A stretch of 64,000 nt of DNA, taken from contig CAMJPQ010000004.1 of assembly GCA_946407745.1 (NCBI GenBank), positions 1 to 64,000 of the forward strand, read 5' to 3'. The translations under genes were made by a program, and so were the position numbers. The notes under the pieces were generated by a model that made no database searches, had not been told where the DNA came from, and was given only the letters and a program-made list of their open reading frames with translations. How positions within the stretch are numbered: position 1 is the stretch's first letter; every line of letters begins with the position of its first letter. Source of the DNA: an uncultured Clostridia bacterium (GTDB lineage Bacteria > Bacillota > Clostridia > Christensenellales > Aristaeellaceae). Below are positions 22,672-31,904 of this stretch, piece by piece.

Positions 22672-24381
22672 GTGAAGCAGAATATGAAGGTCATCCTGGC
22701 CGTCGCGCTGGTCGCGCTGTGCTTCTGCGCCGCGGCCGACGCAGAGAACATCACCGGCACATGCGGTGATGCGCTCCACTGGTCGTTCACCAGCAATACC
22801 GGTGTGCTGACCATCAGCGGCACCGGCCCGATGTGGGACTTCAATGATGAGCAGCCCGGCTGGTATTCCTATAGGAATCCGCTCCCGGCCGGCGTGATCG
22901 GGGTGGGGGTCATCGGCTCCGTCGTGGTCGGCCCTGGCTCCTCCGCCGGGATCAAATCAGTGGTCATTGAGAGCGGCGTGACCTCCATCGGCGACCGCGC
23001 CTTCGCCTCCTGCACCAGCCTGACCGATGTGGCCGTGTCCGCTGATGTGGAGCGCATCGGCGTGGGCGCCTTCGCCGGTGATGACTCGCTGCAGCGCGTC
23101 ACACTATTGGGAAAGGACACTGTCATCGGTGACAGCAGCCAAGATGTTTTCACCGGCTGCGGTGAAAGCCTGATACTGTGCGGCTGGAGCGGCTCCACGG
23201 CGGAGGCTTACGCACAGGCCGCCCACCTCACTTTTGAGCGCTACATTCCCTCCGGCCAGTGCGGCAGCGGCGTGAACTGGAGTCTGAACACGGAAACCGG
23301 CGTGCTGACCATCAGCGGCACAGGGGCAATGGAGGATTACACCTACACAGACCACGCGCCCTGGTACAGCCTGCGTGAGGGCATCACCTCCGCGGTCATT
23401 GAAGGCGGTGTAACCGGCATCGGCGACCAGGCGTTCATGGAGTGCGCCGGCCTCACTTCTGTCAGCATTGCGGACGGCGTTACCGCCATCGGTGCCGGCG
23501 CCTTCGCCCTGTCCGGACTGACACAGGTCACACTCCCAGACGGAGTGGCCGTCATTCCCGACTCCGCCTTCGCCTACTGCACCAGTCTCACTGACGTAGT
23601 CCTTCCGCCCAGCGTGACCGTCATTGACAGTTACGCCTTCGGCGGCTGTGCCGGCCTCACCGGCATCGTTCTGCCCGGCAGTGTGGCCAGCATCGGCGCA
23701 GGCGCCTTTGAGTACTGTACTGGCCTGAGTGATATCATTCTTCCGGACAGCCTGACCAGCCTCGGTCTTGCCGCTTTCCATGCGTGCGCCGGGCTTGAAA
23801 GCGTCACCTTTCCAGGCAGCCTGACCTTGGTACCGGACAGCGCCTTTTATGAGTGCGCTTCGCTCTCCCGTGTAATCATCCCCGAAAGTGTGACCGCCAT
23901 CGGTGATGAGGCATTCAGGTATTGTCCCTGCCTGACGGATGTCACCCTACGCAATGCGGAAACAGTCATTGGCGAAGACGTATTTGCAGACGGTGCCGAC
24001 GTGACGCTCCGCGGCTACCCCGGCTCCACCGCCGAAGCCTACGCGCTCGGCCACAGCTACATCACCTTTGTTCCCTTCCCCGCTGTGCTCACCTCGCCGG
24101 ACTTTGCTCTCCCGGAAGACCTGACGCGTATTGAGTATGAAGCCTTCTGCGGCGGCAACATGACCTCGGTATGGATTCCGGACAGCGTGACCTTCCTCGG
24201 CGACAGGGCCTTTGCCGAATGCGCGAGCCTCTCTCAGATCCGCATTCCCGCCTCTGTCAGCGAAATCCCCGCGGATCTGTTCGAGTCCATCGACACAGCA
24301 CAGCTCACCATCTTCGGTACCCCCGGCTCCGCAGCCGAGACCTATGCCGCCGGTGCGGGCATCCGGTTCGAAGCGGAGTAG
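22672..24381 (+). CDS. BspA-type leucine-rich repeat secreted protein
   Basis: The 569-residue protein has a signal peptide (VILAVALVALCFCAAADA) and about ten LRR_5 repeats of the form I-x-x-x-A-F-x-x-C-x-x-L-x-x-V-x-(I/L)-P (for example SYAFGGCAGLTGIVLPGSV). Two related blocks (SGTCGDxLxWS, GVLTISGTGxMxDF) mark beta-strand caps. No LPxTG, choline-binding or lipobox anchor is seen, so it may be released. BspA proteins bind host or bacterial surfaces. I keep the GTG start behind GGGGGG; an ATG four codons on is an alternative. Confidence 0.85.
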   Translation: MKQNMKVILAVALVALCFCAAADAENITGTCGDALHWSFTSNTGVLTISGTGPMWDFNDEQPGWYSYRNPLPAGVIGVGVIGSVVVGPGSSAGIKSVVIESGVTSIGDRAFASCTSLTDVAVSADVERIGVGAFAGDDSLQRVTLLGKDTVIGDSSQDVFTGCGESLILCGWSGSTAEAYAQAAHLTFERYIPSGQCGSGVNWSLNTETGVLTISGTGAMEDYTYTDHAPWYSLREGITSAVIEGGVTGIGDQAFMECAGLTSVSIADGVTAIGAGAFALSGLTQVTLPDGVAVIPDSAFAYCTSLTDVVLPPSVTVIDSYAFGGCAGLTGIVLPGSVASIGAGAFEYCTGLSDIILPDSLTSLGLAAFHACAGLESVTFPGSLTLVPDSAFYECASLSRVIIPESVTAIGDEAFRYCPCLTDVTLRNAETVIGEDVFADGADVTLRGYPGSTAEAYALGHSYITFVPFPAVLTSPDFALPEDLTRIEYEAFCGGNMTSVWIPDSVTFLGDRAFAECASLSQIRIPASVSEIPADLFESIDTAQLTIFGTPGSAAETYAAGAGIRFEAE

Positions 24382-24407
24382 CCGGCGCCGTCACCTCAGC
24401 ATCATCG

Positions 24408-24436
24408 GCCGCACCCGGCGCATGGGTGCGGCTTTT
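24408..24436 (+). terminator. Terminator of the LRR gene
   Basis: GCCGCACCC/GGGTGCGGC, seven-base loop, TTTTCTTTC. Confidence 0.85.
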
Positions 24437-24455
24437 CTTTCTAAGGCAAGGTAAA

Positions 24456-24478
24456 AGGCACCGGTTCAAGCGGTGCCT
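24456..24478 (-). terminator. Terminator of the acyltransferase gene
   Basis: On the minus strand AGGCACCG pairs with CGGTGCCT, followed by TTTACCTT. It faces the plus-strand LRR terminator between convergent genes. Confidence 0.75.
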
Positions 24479-24529
24479 CTGCGATCATTGATGCTTCGCC
24501 TGTCTGTTCCGCGCCTTTACAGCGCGGCC

Positions 24530-26608
24530 TCAGCGGCTTTCGTTCATCATCTTTTCCATCTGCTCTCTGGTTTCACGCGCGATGCGCTCTGCCTCCTCCT
24601 GCCGGTCGCTGCCGGGGCGGTAGACGATTTCCTCCCCGAAGGTGATCACACGGGTCTGCTTGTTGGCGTACATCGGCAGAAAGCGGCAGCACTTGCCGGT
24701 TCGGTTGTAGTAGACCGGCGCCAGCATGGCAAAGCCGGAAAACAGCTCTCCCAGTCCGCCCTGCTCATAGCCGTGGTCCTGTCCCTGCGCGTTGGGGTTT
24801 TCCGGGAAAATGAGCAGGTTGTCGCCGGCCTGCATCGCCTCCACCGATTCGCGGAAGGTCTTGATCAGCTGTCCCGGCTGGTCGCGGTACACGGGGATGC
24901 ATTCCAGCTGGTTCATCGCCCACACGCACAGCCGGGCAACGACCCTGGCCAGCGGAGCCCTTATGGGCCTGGGAAAGCGCTGGTTGTCCTTAAAGGTGTA
25001 CTTGTAGATGTACTGAAACACCTTCTCCGGGTCGCCCATGATATTGGAGATGGACCAGGCCCTGACCGGCACGGGAAGGTAGCTCACAGCAATCATCGGC
25101 CCGTACAGCTCGCCATGGTTGCACAGGAAGATGATGGGGTTGTCGGTGTTCGGGCGGATGCGCTGGACGCCGACGAGGCGGTGGCGATAGACCCGACGGA
25201 TAATCACCTTGAGCGCGGAGGTCACAAACGCCTGGCTGTGGCTGCCCACCACCTTCCGCTGCAGCTGCTTCTCCAGCGCGGCGTTTTCTCCGCCCTCCTC
25301 CTGCATGCGCAAAAAGCGTGTCAGCTTGTCCAGCGTTCGGGTGGACAGGGGGAAGCGGAAGGTAAAAATGACTGCCGCCAGTACCGTCAGCAGCGCGGGC
25401 AACAGCAGTATGGGCCTGAAGTCCAGCGAAAAGGGCTCCTGCGACCAGGGCAGCCGCTGCCCCGTCAGCACCGTGACGAGCGTCAGCAGAAGCAGCGCCC
25501 CCATCTGCCCCAGCAGGGAGGAAAGCTGCAGCGTCGCTGTGCGCAGGCTGCGCAGCCCGGTCAGGTCCCTTCCCGCGACAAAGTGCGCCACGTCCACCAT
25601 CGCGCGCTCCAGCCAGTCGCATACGGTAGCGCACAGGGTCATGCCGCCTGTGCACAGGCCAAGGCAGAGATATATGGTCGGCAGGTCCACGCCGCCCCTC
25701 AGCGCCCGGCGGAAGGTGTTCAGCCCGAACAGCCACAGGAACAGGCCAACGAGCAGTATGTTGGTCGGATTGGTATACCTGCTGTTGGCTCTCCGGTGCG
25801 CATACCAGATTTCGGCGGCCTCGCGGCACACAAACGACACCGCGATACCGACGGCCAGATCGGTCACCATGCTGTAGGAGGCCACAGCAAGCTGTGTGTA
25901 CAGAAGCGCCATGGTCAGCTGCAGTCCGACGGTGATCAGCGCGGAAAGCTTCTCGAACACGCGGAAGGCATTCGCTTCGCGCAGTGTCTCCCGCAGGTGG
26001 TTCAGCTTTTCCTCGTCCTGCGGGCCATCCTTCGCCAAGGCACGGCGTTCCGCCAGCTCCTTGTACTGGCTGTAGGCCGCAGCCAGCGCGCAAAGGGCAT
26101 AGCCGTCCACATACTGCCAGGCGATGTCCGGGGGCAGCCACACCAGGTCAATCCACATCAGGGCCAGTGCCGGCACAAGGTGCAGCAGGATGAAGACAGC
26201 AATAAACCATGAGCGCTTGAAGCCGCCCCTGGCATAGCTGTCCACCAGCCGCATGCCAAAGCCGTCGCGTATGAGCATGGCCAGCACCACGGCAAACAGC
26301 AGCCACAGGTCACTGTCGTGCAGGCGGAATGGGTAAATGACCACAACACTGAGGCTGATGACCATCAGCACACATAAAAGCGCCGTGTGCCACAATCGGG
26401 CGGTGCGCGGCAGCAGCGCGCGCCGCTGACCGGCATAGGTCGTAAAGAAAACCTGCCCCACCTGGGCGGTAAGGTACAGTGCGCCGCCGAAAAGCGGCAG
26501 GCCCACCAGCGCATTGGACAGCAGCAGGCAGTATATGTAGGAATACACACTGCTCACACTCATCATGCGGCCAAGCACGCCGGAGGAAATAGGTCGGGAT
26601 CTCAACAT
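24530..26608 (-). CDS. Membrane protein with C-terminal lysophospholipid acyltransferase (PlsC) domain
   Basis: The 692-residue protein has about ten to twelve membrane helices in residues 25-440, followed by a PlsC-type domain from about 465. The acceptor motif reads NHGELYGP where most enzymes have NHxxxxD. The second block reads FPENPNAQG in place of FPEG-T-R-S. This resembles the transporter-PlsC fusions that flip and re-acylate lysophospholipids. The missing Asp (Glu nearby) may mean an altered acceptor or weak activity. The gene is monocistronic, with terminators on both sides. Confidence 0.72.
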   Translation of the reverse strand: MLRSRPISSGVLGRMMSVSSVYSYIYCLLLSNALVGLPLFGGALYLTAQVGQVFFTTYAGQRRALLPRTARLWHTALLCVLMVISLSVVVIYPFRLHDSDLWLLFAVVLAMLIRDGFGMRLVDSYARGGFKRSWFIAVFILLHLVPALALMWIDLVWLPPDIAWQYVDGYALCALAAAYSQYKELAERRALAKDGPQDEEKLNHLRETLREANAFRVFEKLSALITVGLQLTMALLYTQLAVASYSMVTDLAVGIAVSFVCREAAEIWYAHRRANSRYTNPTNILLVGLFLWLFGLNTFRRALRGGVDLPTIYLCLGLCTGGMTLCATVCDWLERAMVDVAHFVAGRDLTGLRSLRTATLQLSSLLGQMGALLLLTLVTVLTGQRLPWSQEPFSLDFRPILLLPALLTVLAAVIFTFRFPLSTRTLDKLTRFLRMQEEGGENAALEKQLQRKVVGSHSQAFVTSALKVIIRRVYRHRLVGVQRIRPNTDNPIIFLCNHGELYGPMIAVSYLPVPVRAWSISNIMGDPEKVFQYIYKYTFKDNQRFPRPIRAPLARVVARLCVWAMNQLECIPVYRDQPGQLIKTFRESVEAMQAGDNLLIFPENPNAQGQDHGYEQGGLGELFSGFAMLAPVYYNRTGKCCRFLPMYANKQTRVITFGEEIVYRPGSDRQEEAERIARETREQMEKMMNESR

Positions 26609-26703
26609 GACAGCCTCGCTGGAGGTACGGCAGCAGCGCCGCCGGAGAGTAGCGCATACATAGCATGTTCAAGTTTATCACAGTTTTTCATAATGAGAAA
26701 GTC

Positions 26704-26743
26704 TTTTTTTTGCGCCGTCTTTTCCAAAAGCGGCGCAAAAAAA
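26704..26743. terminator. Bidirectional hairpin with T/A arms
   Basis: TGCGCCG pairs with CGGCGCA, flanked by T7 on the left and A7 on the right, so it can end transcription in either direction. Confidence 0.8.
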
Positions 26744-26763
26744 GAGCCCGAAGCGGTTCGGGC
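26738..26763 (-). terminator. Terminator of the 183-residue secreted protein gene
   Basis: On the minus strand GCCCGAA pairs with TTCGGGC and runs into TCTTTTTTT, which is shared with the neighbouring bidirectional hairpin. Confidence 0.75.
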
Positions 26764-26785
26764 CCTTTGCCGGACAATCAGGCTG

Positions 26786-27337
26786 TTATTCCACAGGCAC
26801 AAAATCAAGATCGCTCAGGAACTGAATGGCAGTCTGAATCTCCTGTTCTGTCAGGGTGCTGCCTTCCGCCGCGCCTCCCTTGACCAGCACAAATTCTACT
26901 GCATAGCCCTGATAGATTGTATAGATGTCCACAAAATCCGTGCCGTCCTGCGTTTCCTTCACGACCATCAGCTTGGTGCCGTGTGCTGTTTCCATGTAGG
27001 AGATATCGACGATATCTTCCTCCCGGAAGGTCGCCTCGATCTGCGCCAGCGCGTCTGCGTCCAGGTCGTTGAGGCACTCCACCTCCGCCAGCAGCTCATC
27101 CATGGCGATGGACAGCACCATCATGGGCTTGCTCTCATCCTCGCTCAGCAGCGTGGCAAGATAGGTACCGTCATCAGCTGTTTCCGGCACGATGGTGTAT
27201 CCGTCCGGCACGGAGCATTTCAGGTCAAACGCGCCCTTGACGCTGATGGTGCCGATATGGGTCTTTTCCGCTTCCGCGGCGGCGGCGCAGGTCAGCGCCA
27301 GCGCCAGGCAAAGCATGACCGCAATGATTCTTTTCAT
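26786..27337 (-). CDS. Secreted hypothetical protein
   Basis: The 183-residue protein has a clear signal peptide (IIAVMLCLALALTCAAAAEA) and a compact mature part with no Cys-lipobox or cell-wall anchor. The segment DADALAQIEATFREEDIVDI and a closing Q-x-x-I-Q-F-L helix are its clearest features. I recognise no family. It is first in distance from a cluster of four minus-strand secreted proteins with similar signal peptides, and AGGAGGAAAGAA precedes the ATG. Confidence 0.7.
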   Translation of the reverse strand: MKRIIAVMLCLALALTCAAAAEAEKTHIGTISVKGAFDLKCSVPDGYTIVPETADDGTYLATLLSEDESKPMMVLSIAMDELLAEVECLNDLDADALAQIEATFREEDIVDISYMETAHGTKLMVVKETQDGTDFVDIYTIYQGYAVEFVLVKGGAAEGSTLTEQEIQTAIQFLSDLDFVPVE

Positions 27338-27369
27338 TTATTCTTTCCTCCTTGCGCCTGAAAGGCTCA

Positions 27370-28053
27370 TTACTTTGAAACGAACTTCTTTGTGATGAAG
27401 CCGACCATGCCGGTCACAGGGTCCTTCACCTGGTACCAGTTCCTGGTCTCGGCCAGCACCGTCAGGGGCTTGTTCTGCGGGCAGGTGAGAATGCGCTCCG
27501 CCTCAAGAGAGGGCGCCCAGCGGAGGTTGACCCAGCCGGAGGCGCGGGAGGGGCGGGCGTACACCGTGAACTGACGGTCCACCTGCACGGCGGTCTTGAA
27601 CTCGTTGTTCATGTCCGCAAACAGCCTGCTCTGGTCCTTGCCGGTGTAGGTCGGGGTCGCAGGCGCCGCGGTCGGGGTGGGCTGGAACTTGCCGGGGTTG
27701 TTTCTGGTCAGGTACCGCGTGGATACCCAGGCGGCATACTCGGAAACGCCGAAGCCGGGCTTGTTGTAGCGATAGGTGATCAGCGCCCATTCCGGCGTGG
27801 TGAAGGTTTCCACATAAATACGGGTTCCGTACTTCAGCGAGCCGACCACATTTCCGTTGATGCCGTCGCGCACGTTCAGACCATTGCCGTTGTCGGTCCT
27901 GACATAGTAGTAGCCCTGGTTCGGATCCTGATAGGAATAGCTATCGGCGCTGGTGTCGGAGTAAGAGTACGCTTCATCCGCAAGGGCCGCTGTGGCAGCC
28001 ACAGCCGTCAGGGCTGCAAGGATCAGCGCAAGCGCCATGATTCTTCTGGTCAT
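27370..28053 (-). CDS. Secreted protein with two bacterial SH3-like domains
   Basis: The 227-residue protein has a signal peptide (ALALILAALTAVAATAALA) and an acidic/Ser-Tyr-rich spacer. A first SH3b domain (NGLNVRDGINGNVVGSLKYG, about residues 55-115) and a Pro/Thr linker follow, then a second SH3b (VNLRWAPSLEAERILTC to GFITKKFVSK, about 165-227). SH3b domains often bind peptidoglycan. It lies 32 bases upstream of the 183-residue protein gene and may share its transcript. Confidence 0.78.
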   Translation of the reverse strand: MTRRIMALALILAALTAVAATAALADEAYSYSDTSADSYSYQDPNQGYYYVRTDNGNGLNVRDGINGNVVGSLKYGTRIYVETFTTPEWALITYRYNKPGFGVSEYAAWVSTRYLTRNNPGKFQPTPTAAPATPTYTGKDQSRLFADMNNEFKTAVQVDRQFTVYARPSRASGWVNLRWAPSLEAERILTCPQNKPLTVLAETRNWYQVKDPVTGMVGFITKKFVSK

Positions 28054-28106
28054 CGTTCATTCCTCCTTCTCTGGTCGACCTGTTTTTCCCCGGAACAAAG
28101 GCAGGC

Positions 28107-29570
28107 TTACTTTCCGGCGTAGAATTCCGTGCTGGTCGGATTCTTCTGAATCAGCACAGAGCTCTGGTTGAACACCTTGAGCAGCTCGTCCGCCGCGGCG
28201 TGCACCTGTTCCTCCGTTGTGTCGCTGAGATAAATCACCAGGGTGTATTCCTGGTAATTCACACCGCTTTCATCCACCCAGCCGCCGTTGGCCTCCTGCA
28301 TGGTGTAGCCGCCGAAGTGGCGAATCAGGATGTCCCGCGCCTGCTCCCTGGCTTCCTCCTGGGTGAACACAGGCTTATTGGTGTCCTTGTCGTTGGTGCC
28401 AAGGTACATCACATACTGTACATCCTCCGCTGTCTCCTGCTCAGCCTGCGCGGCATCCACAGGCACCCGGTCCTCCGCCAGCTCCTCCATCCAGTGGAAT
28501 TCGCCGGTCTTGACCACGTCCTCGCCGTAGATGGTTTTCCAGTCGTTGGCCATGGAGATAACGTTGTAGCCGCTGTCCTCCCAGCGCTTGCGGAGGGAGT
28601 CCGCCTTCGAGGGGTCACCATAATCGCGCTCGCCGTCATCGGCAATCAGCATGAAGGCCGCGCTGCGGTAGGCGTTTTTGTGGATGGTGTAATTGTGCAT
28701 ACTCACGTCACCGGAGCTGTTGCCGAAGGACAGCACCGGCTGGTGGCCGATTTCCTGGGCGATCTGCAGCACCTTGTTGGTTTTCAGGTTCTTGATCAGC
28801 AGGTGGTCTGTGCGGACAAGATCGTCCGTGGCGGAGAACACATAGTTCAGCCCGTCCTCATCCCCCTGATTGGTGGCCGCCAGCTCCACATCCATACCGA
28901 TGATGTTCTCATAGGGGATATCCAGCATGCCCTCGATGAACACGCGGCAGATGAAGCGGTCGCTGCCGGAGCATACATAGCAGGTAAAGCCGTTGTCCTG
29001 CAGGTATTCCACCACCTCTACCATGGGAAGGTAGAAGCAGGTGGCATAGGTCATGTTCTCGAAGCCGTCCGCTTCCCTCACCAGGATTTGGGTGACGAAA
29101 TCGGAGAATTCGCCCAGCGTCATGCCGGCATAGGCGCGAGCCGCCTGGATAGCGTGCTGCATGGGCATATCTGAGGAATAGGACTTGTCCAGCGCACCAT
29201 CGCGCAGGGCACGGCCCACCGCCAGCATTTCCGCGTCCGGATGGCAGTTGGGATCCTTCAGGATGCGCCAGGCCAGCATATAGTACTCAAGGTAGGTCGG
29301 ATACAGCTCGCCCATCAGCGTGCCGTCCATGTCGAACACCGCGATGCGGTCCGGCTCGGGGATGTAGTCCGGAGAGCTTTCATCCGTCACCGCGTCCACA
29401 TACTCAATCAGTGTCTTGAGAGCCGGCGCGTCCTCGTTCCACTGTGTGAACGCCGGCTCGTATTCGTCCGCCGCAGCGGCTTCCTCCGCCAGCGCGAAGG
29501 GCGCCACGGCTGTCCACACCATCACTGCGGTCAGCAGCGCGGCCAACAGAGAAGTCCACCTTGTCCTCAT
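28107..29570 (-). CDS. Secreted HAD-family hydrolase with DUF3574-like tail
   Basis: The 487-residue protein has a signal peptide (ALLTAVMVWTAVAPFALA). The HAD domain carries motif I VFDMDGTL near residue 77, motif II VCSGSD, a Lys in LLIKNLK and motif IV SFGNSSGDVSM, so it is a complete phosphatase site. After residue about 390 a separate domain reads VQYVMYLGTNDKDTNKPVF and ends HAAADELLKVF, resembling DUF3574. Such a fusion is unusual. It is probably an extracellular acid phosphatase; the tail's role is unknown. GAGGATAAGAA precedes the ATG. Confidence 0.75.
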   Translation of the reverse strand: MRTRWTSLLAALLTAVMVWTAVAPFALAEEAAAADEYEPAFTQWNEDAPALKTLIEYVDAVTDESSPDYIPEPDRIAVFDMDGTLMGELYPTYLEYYMLAWRILKDPNCHPDAEMLAVGRALRDGALDKSYSSDMPMQHAIQAARAYAGMTLGEFSDFVTQILVREADGFENMTYATCFYLPMVEVVEYLQDNGFTCYVCSGSDRFICRVFIEGMLDIPYENIIGMDVELAATNQGDEDGLNYVFSATDDLVRTDHLLIKNLKTNKVLQIAQEIGHQPVLSFGNSSGDVSMHNYTIHKNAYRSAAFMLIADDGERDYGDPSKADSLRKRWEDSGYNVISMANDWKTIYGEDVVKTGEFHWMEELAEDRVPVDAAQAEQETAEDVQYVMYLGTNDKDTNKPVFTQEEAREQARDILIRHFGGYTMQEANGGWVDESGVNYQEYTLVIYLSDTTEEQVHAAADELLKVFNQSSVLIQKNPTSTEFYAGK

Positions 29571-29791
29571 TTCTTATCCTCCGTTTCTTTATTTGACGGA
29601 AGGCATCCCCATCGGACACATTCCGCGGAAAACTGTCTGATCGCCCGGTGCACGCAGGTACTGCCACTGAATCACTGTGCATCTGCCGGCAGCTTGATTG
29701 TCAGGTTGTTCATGTTCAGTAAATAAGTATACAGTATATCATCTGCCATGGCAAGCACCATCCGGTTTTCCCTGTTCGTCGGCAGGCTTGA

Positions 29792-30799
29792 TCAGTTTTC
29801 ACCCTGCACCGGCACGTATACCTGCTCAGCCAGCGCCGTGATGTCCAGCCCGTCCGGGTCCGTGGTGCCCACAGACAGTGAATACATCAACCCCGGCGCG
29901 GCATCGTACCACAGGCACAGCACCACGCGGTCCTCGCTGCCGGTCCTGGCGATGGAAACCGTTCCATAGCATGTGCCGACAGTGGTTTCCTCCTCGGCGT
30001 CCCAAGGCGTATAGATGTCGGCAATATTCATCAGCTCGCCCTCCCGCAGCGCGGCAGGCTGAATGCGCGCGCAGCAGTCGTCACTGCCCAGGCTGAACTG
30101 CATCTCCGCCAGGCCCTCGCTTTCCAGCCAGCGATAGATGACATCCGTTGCGCCCTCTGGCACGCCGAAGGTCAGCCCAGACACCTGCTGCAGTTCCTCC
30201 GCCGTCAGATCGCGCCAGGGGTTCGCCAGCCCGATGCTGTTTTCACCGAGGGAGATGCCCACAAATCCGCTGCCGTTCTTGTCGCTGTAAAGGAACCAGT
30301 TCTCCAGCGTGGCAGGCAGCTGCTCCATTTCAAGCAGATGCGCCCACATGCACATGTCCTCCGTGAAGCCATCCACCGGCGCGCCGGGCAGATAAAGGCG
30401 CATCGTGTCGCCCTCGCTGATGCCGTAGGGCTCGGCGCGTACGAAGTGGACGCCCTCCTCAACGCTCTCCTCGCCCTGGATGCCCTCCGCCGTCAGGCTG
30501 TCAATCTTCACGTTCCAGGTGTACTCGTCCACCTGCTCCTGCAGCGACATTTTTCCGCTGAACGTGCAATAGTAGACCGTTCCGTCAGGGTAGGCTTCCC
30601 CGGCCTCGCCCATTTCGCTGTCGTGGTAATACCCGCAGAAGCTGCCGTCTGTGTCGATGTCAAGCTCTGTGCTCCAGCCGCCCACGCCGCTCTCGAAGAA
30701 CCAGTCCAGGTCGGCCAGCTGCTCGAAGCTCGGCGCGTCCGCGCTCGCGCAGGACAGGCTGAGCGCCATCACAGCAAGGATGATCAGTATTCTTTTCAT
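29792..30799 (-). CDS. Secreted hypothetical protein
   Basis: The 335-residue protein has a signal peptide (ILIILAVMALSLSCASA). The mature part starts SFEQLADLDWFFESGVGGWS and alternates beta-rich, acidic blocks (IDTDGSFCGYYHDSEMGEAG). No catalytic motif, repeat or surface anchor is recognised. GAGAGGAGAAACACAG precedes the ATG. It is the first gene of the minus-strand secreted cluster, about 220 bases upstream of the HAD-hydrolase gene, and is probably transcribed separately. Confidence 0.68.
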   Translation of the reverse strand: MKRILIILAVMALSLSCASADAPSFEQLADLDWFFESGVGGWSTELDIDTDGSFCGYYHDSEMGEAGEAYPDGTVYYCTFSGKMSLQEQVDEYTWNVKIDSLTAEGIQGEESVEEGVHFVRAEPYGISEGDTMRLYLPGAPVDGFTEDMCMWAHLLEMEQLPATLENWFLYSDKNGSGFVGISLGENSIGLANPWRDLTAEELQQVSGLTFGVPEGATDVIYRWLESEGLAEMQFSLGSDDCCARIQPAALREGELMNIADIYTPWDAEEETTVGTCYGTVSIARTGSEDRVVLCLWYDAAPGLMYSLSVGTTDPDGLDITALAEQVYVPVQGEN

Positions 30800-31221
30800 T
30801 TCTGTGTTTCTCCTCTCAATAAGCGATTGTCAGGACGCGTCAGGCGCACACAGGCACCTGATCATCCCGAAGTATGAGACCGCTTATTTATACGCACTAT
30901 GATGCGCATATGTCATTATAGCACAGTTTTCATTTCCTATGTACAGCGAATGCGCTGAGTATTACATTTCGTAAGAGGTTTTTTACACATGTATCACATG
31001 CGGTGCGGCGCGTCACACCGCCGTCTGTGCGTAAGAAAAAGAGCCGCACCAGGTCACAAAAAACGCAGCAGCACCGCTTCAGCTGCGTACTTGTGCCGGC
31101 AGGCAAACTGATGTATAGTAAAGCCGCCTCTATCGGCATGAAGCTCCGCCGTTCATAAGGCGCGGAGGGCACCGCCCCGGCTCATGCCATCAGAAGCTTC
31201 ATCTGAAGGGAGATTGCATTC
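30800..31221. other. Divergent intergenic region
   Basis: No gene is seen. On the plus side TTGTGC, 18 bases and TATAGT (ending near 31121) could serve the HAD gene at 31222. Small imperfect inverted repeats occur, but none looks like an RNA gene. Confidence 0.4.
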
Positions 31222-31824
31222 ATGAACATTGTGTTTGACATCGGCGGTGTGCTGGCCGATTTCCGGCTCAGGGAATTCCTGGCGGAGAAGGGTTTTGACG
31301 CCGTTACCATCAAAAGGATTCTGAAGGCGTCCGTTCTGCACCCATACTGGGGCAGCTTTGAGCGCGGCGAGGTGACAGAGGAGGAGGCGCTGCAGGCCTT
31401 TGCGGCGGCCGACCCCGGCATCACACAGCAGCTGCGCACCGCGTTCACCAGCCTGCGCGGCATGCTGACCATCAGGGACTACGCCATTCCGCTCGTCAAG
31501 GGGCTGAAGGCCGCGGGCCACCGGGTATACTATATGTCCAATTATTCCAGAAAGGCGTACAACGAGTGCGGGGGGTCCCTCGCCTTCATGCCGCTGATGG
31601 ACGGCGGTCTCGTCTCCTTCAGGGTGGGGCTGACAAAGCCGGATCCACGGATGTACCGGCGCTTTCTGGATGAATATGCCCTGGCGGCACAGAACTGTGT
31701 CTTTATTGATGACACACCTGAAAATGTGGAGGCCGCGCGGGAAATCGGCTTTACCGGCATCATCTTCCGCTCACTTGAGCAGCTGCTGGCGGAGCTGAAG
31801 GCGCTGGGTGTGGAGACCGCGTAA
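31222..31824 (+). CDS. HAD-superfamily phosphatase (YihX-like)
   Basis: The 200-residue cytoplasmic protein has motif I VFDIGGVLADF, motif II YYMSNYS, Lys in TKPDPRMYRRF and motif IV FIDDTPENVEAAREIGF. In motif I the second Asp is Gly, as in the FDxG(N/G)V branch to which alpha-D-glucose-1-phosphatase YihX belongs. Substrate is therefore guessed as a sugar phosphate. GAAGGGAG precedes the ATG. A secreted metallophosphoesterase gene follows by 80 bases. Confidence 0.82.
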   Translation: MNIVFDIGGVLADFRLREFLAEKGFDAVTIKRILKASVLHPYWGSFERGEVTEEEALQAFAAADPGITQQLRTAFTSLRGMLTIRDYAIPLVKGLKAAGHRVYYMSNYSRKAYNECGGSLAFMPLMDGGLVSFRVGLTKPDPRMYRRFLDEYALAAQNCVFIDDTPENVEAAREIGFTGIIFRSLEQLLAELKALGVETA

Positions 31825-31904
31825 CTCAGTGTTGGCCGGCTGGTACAGCGCTCCTTCCCCGCCGTCTGCGCTGCCTCTTGCCCCGAAGGACGGTAAGTAA
31901 AGCC

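Noticed and set aside
22960-24330. Regular DNA repeats that could suggest CRISPR or a satellite
   Set aside because: They are degenerate LRR_5 coding repeats of the BspA-type protein with no spacers. No CRISPR array was seen in the window.
24473-26212. Long plus-strand ORF of 579 codons opposite the acyltransferase gene
   Set aside because: It is an antisense frame of a GC-rich gene, with His/Gln/Gly-rich low-complexity translation and no family motif.
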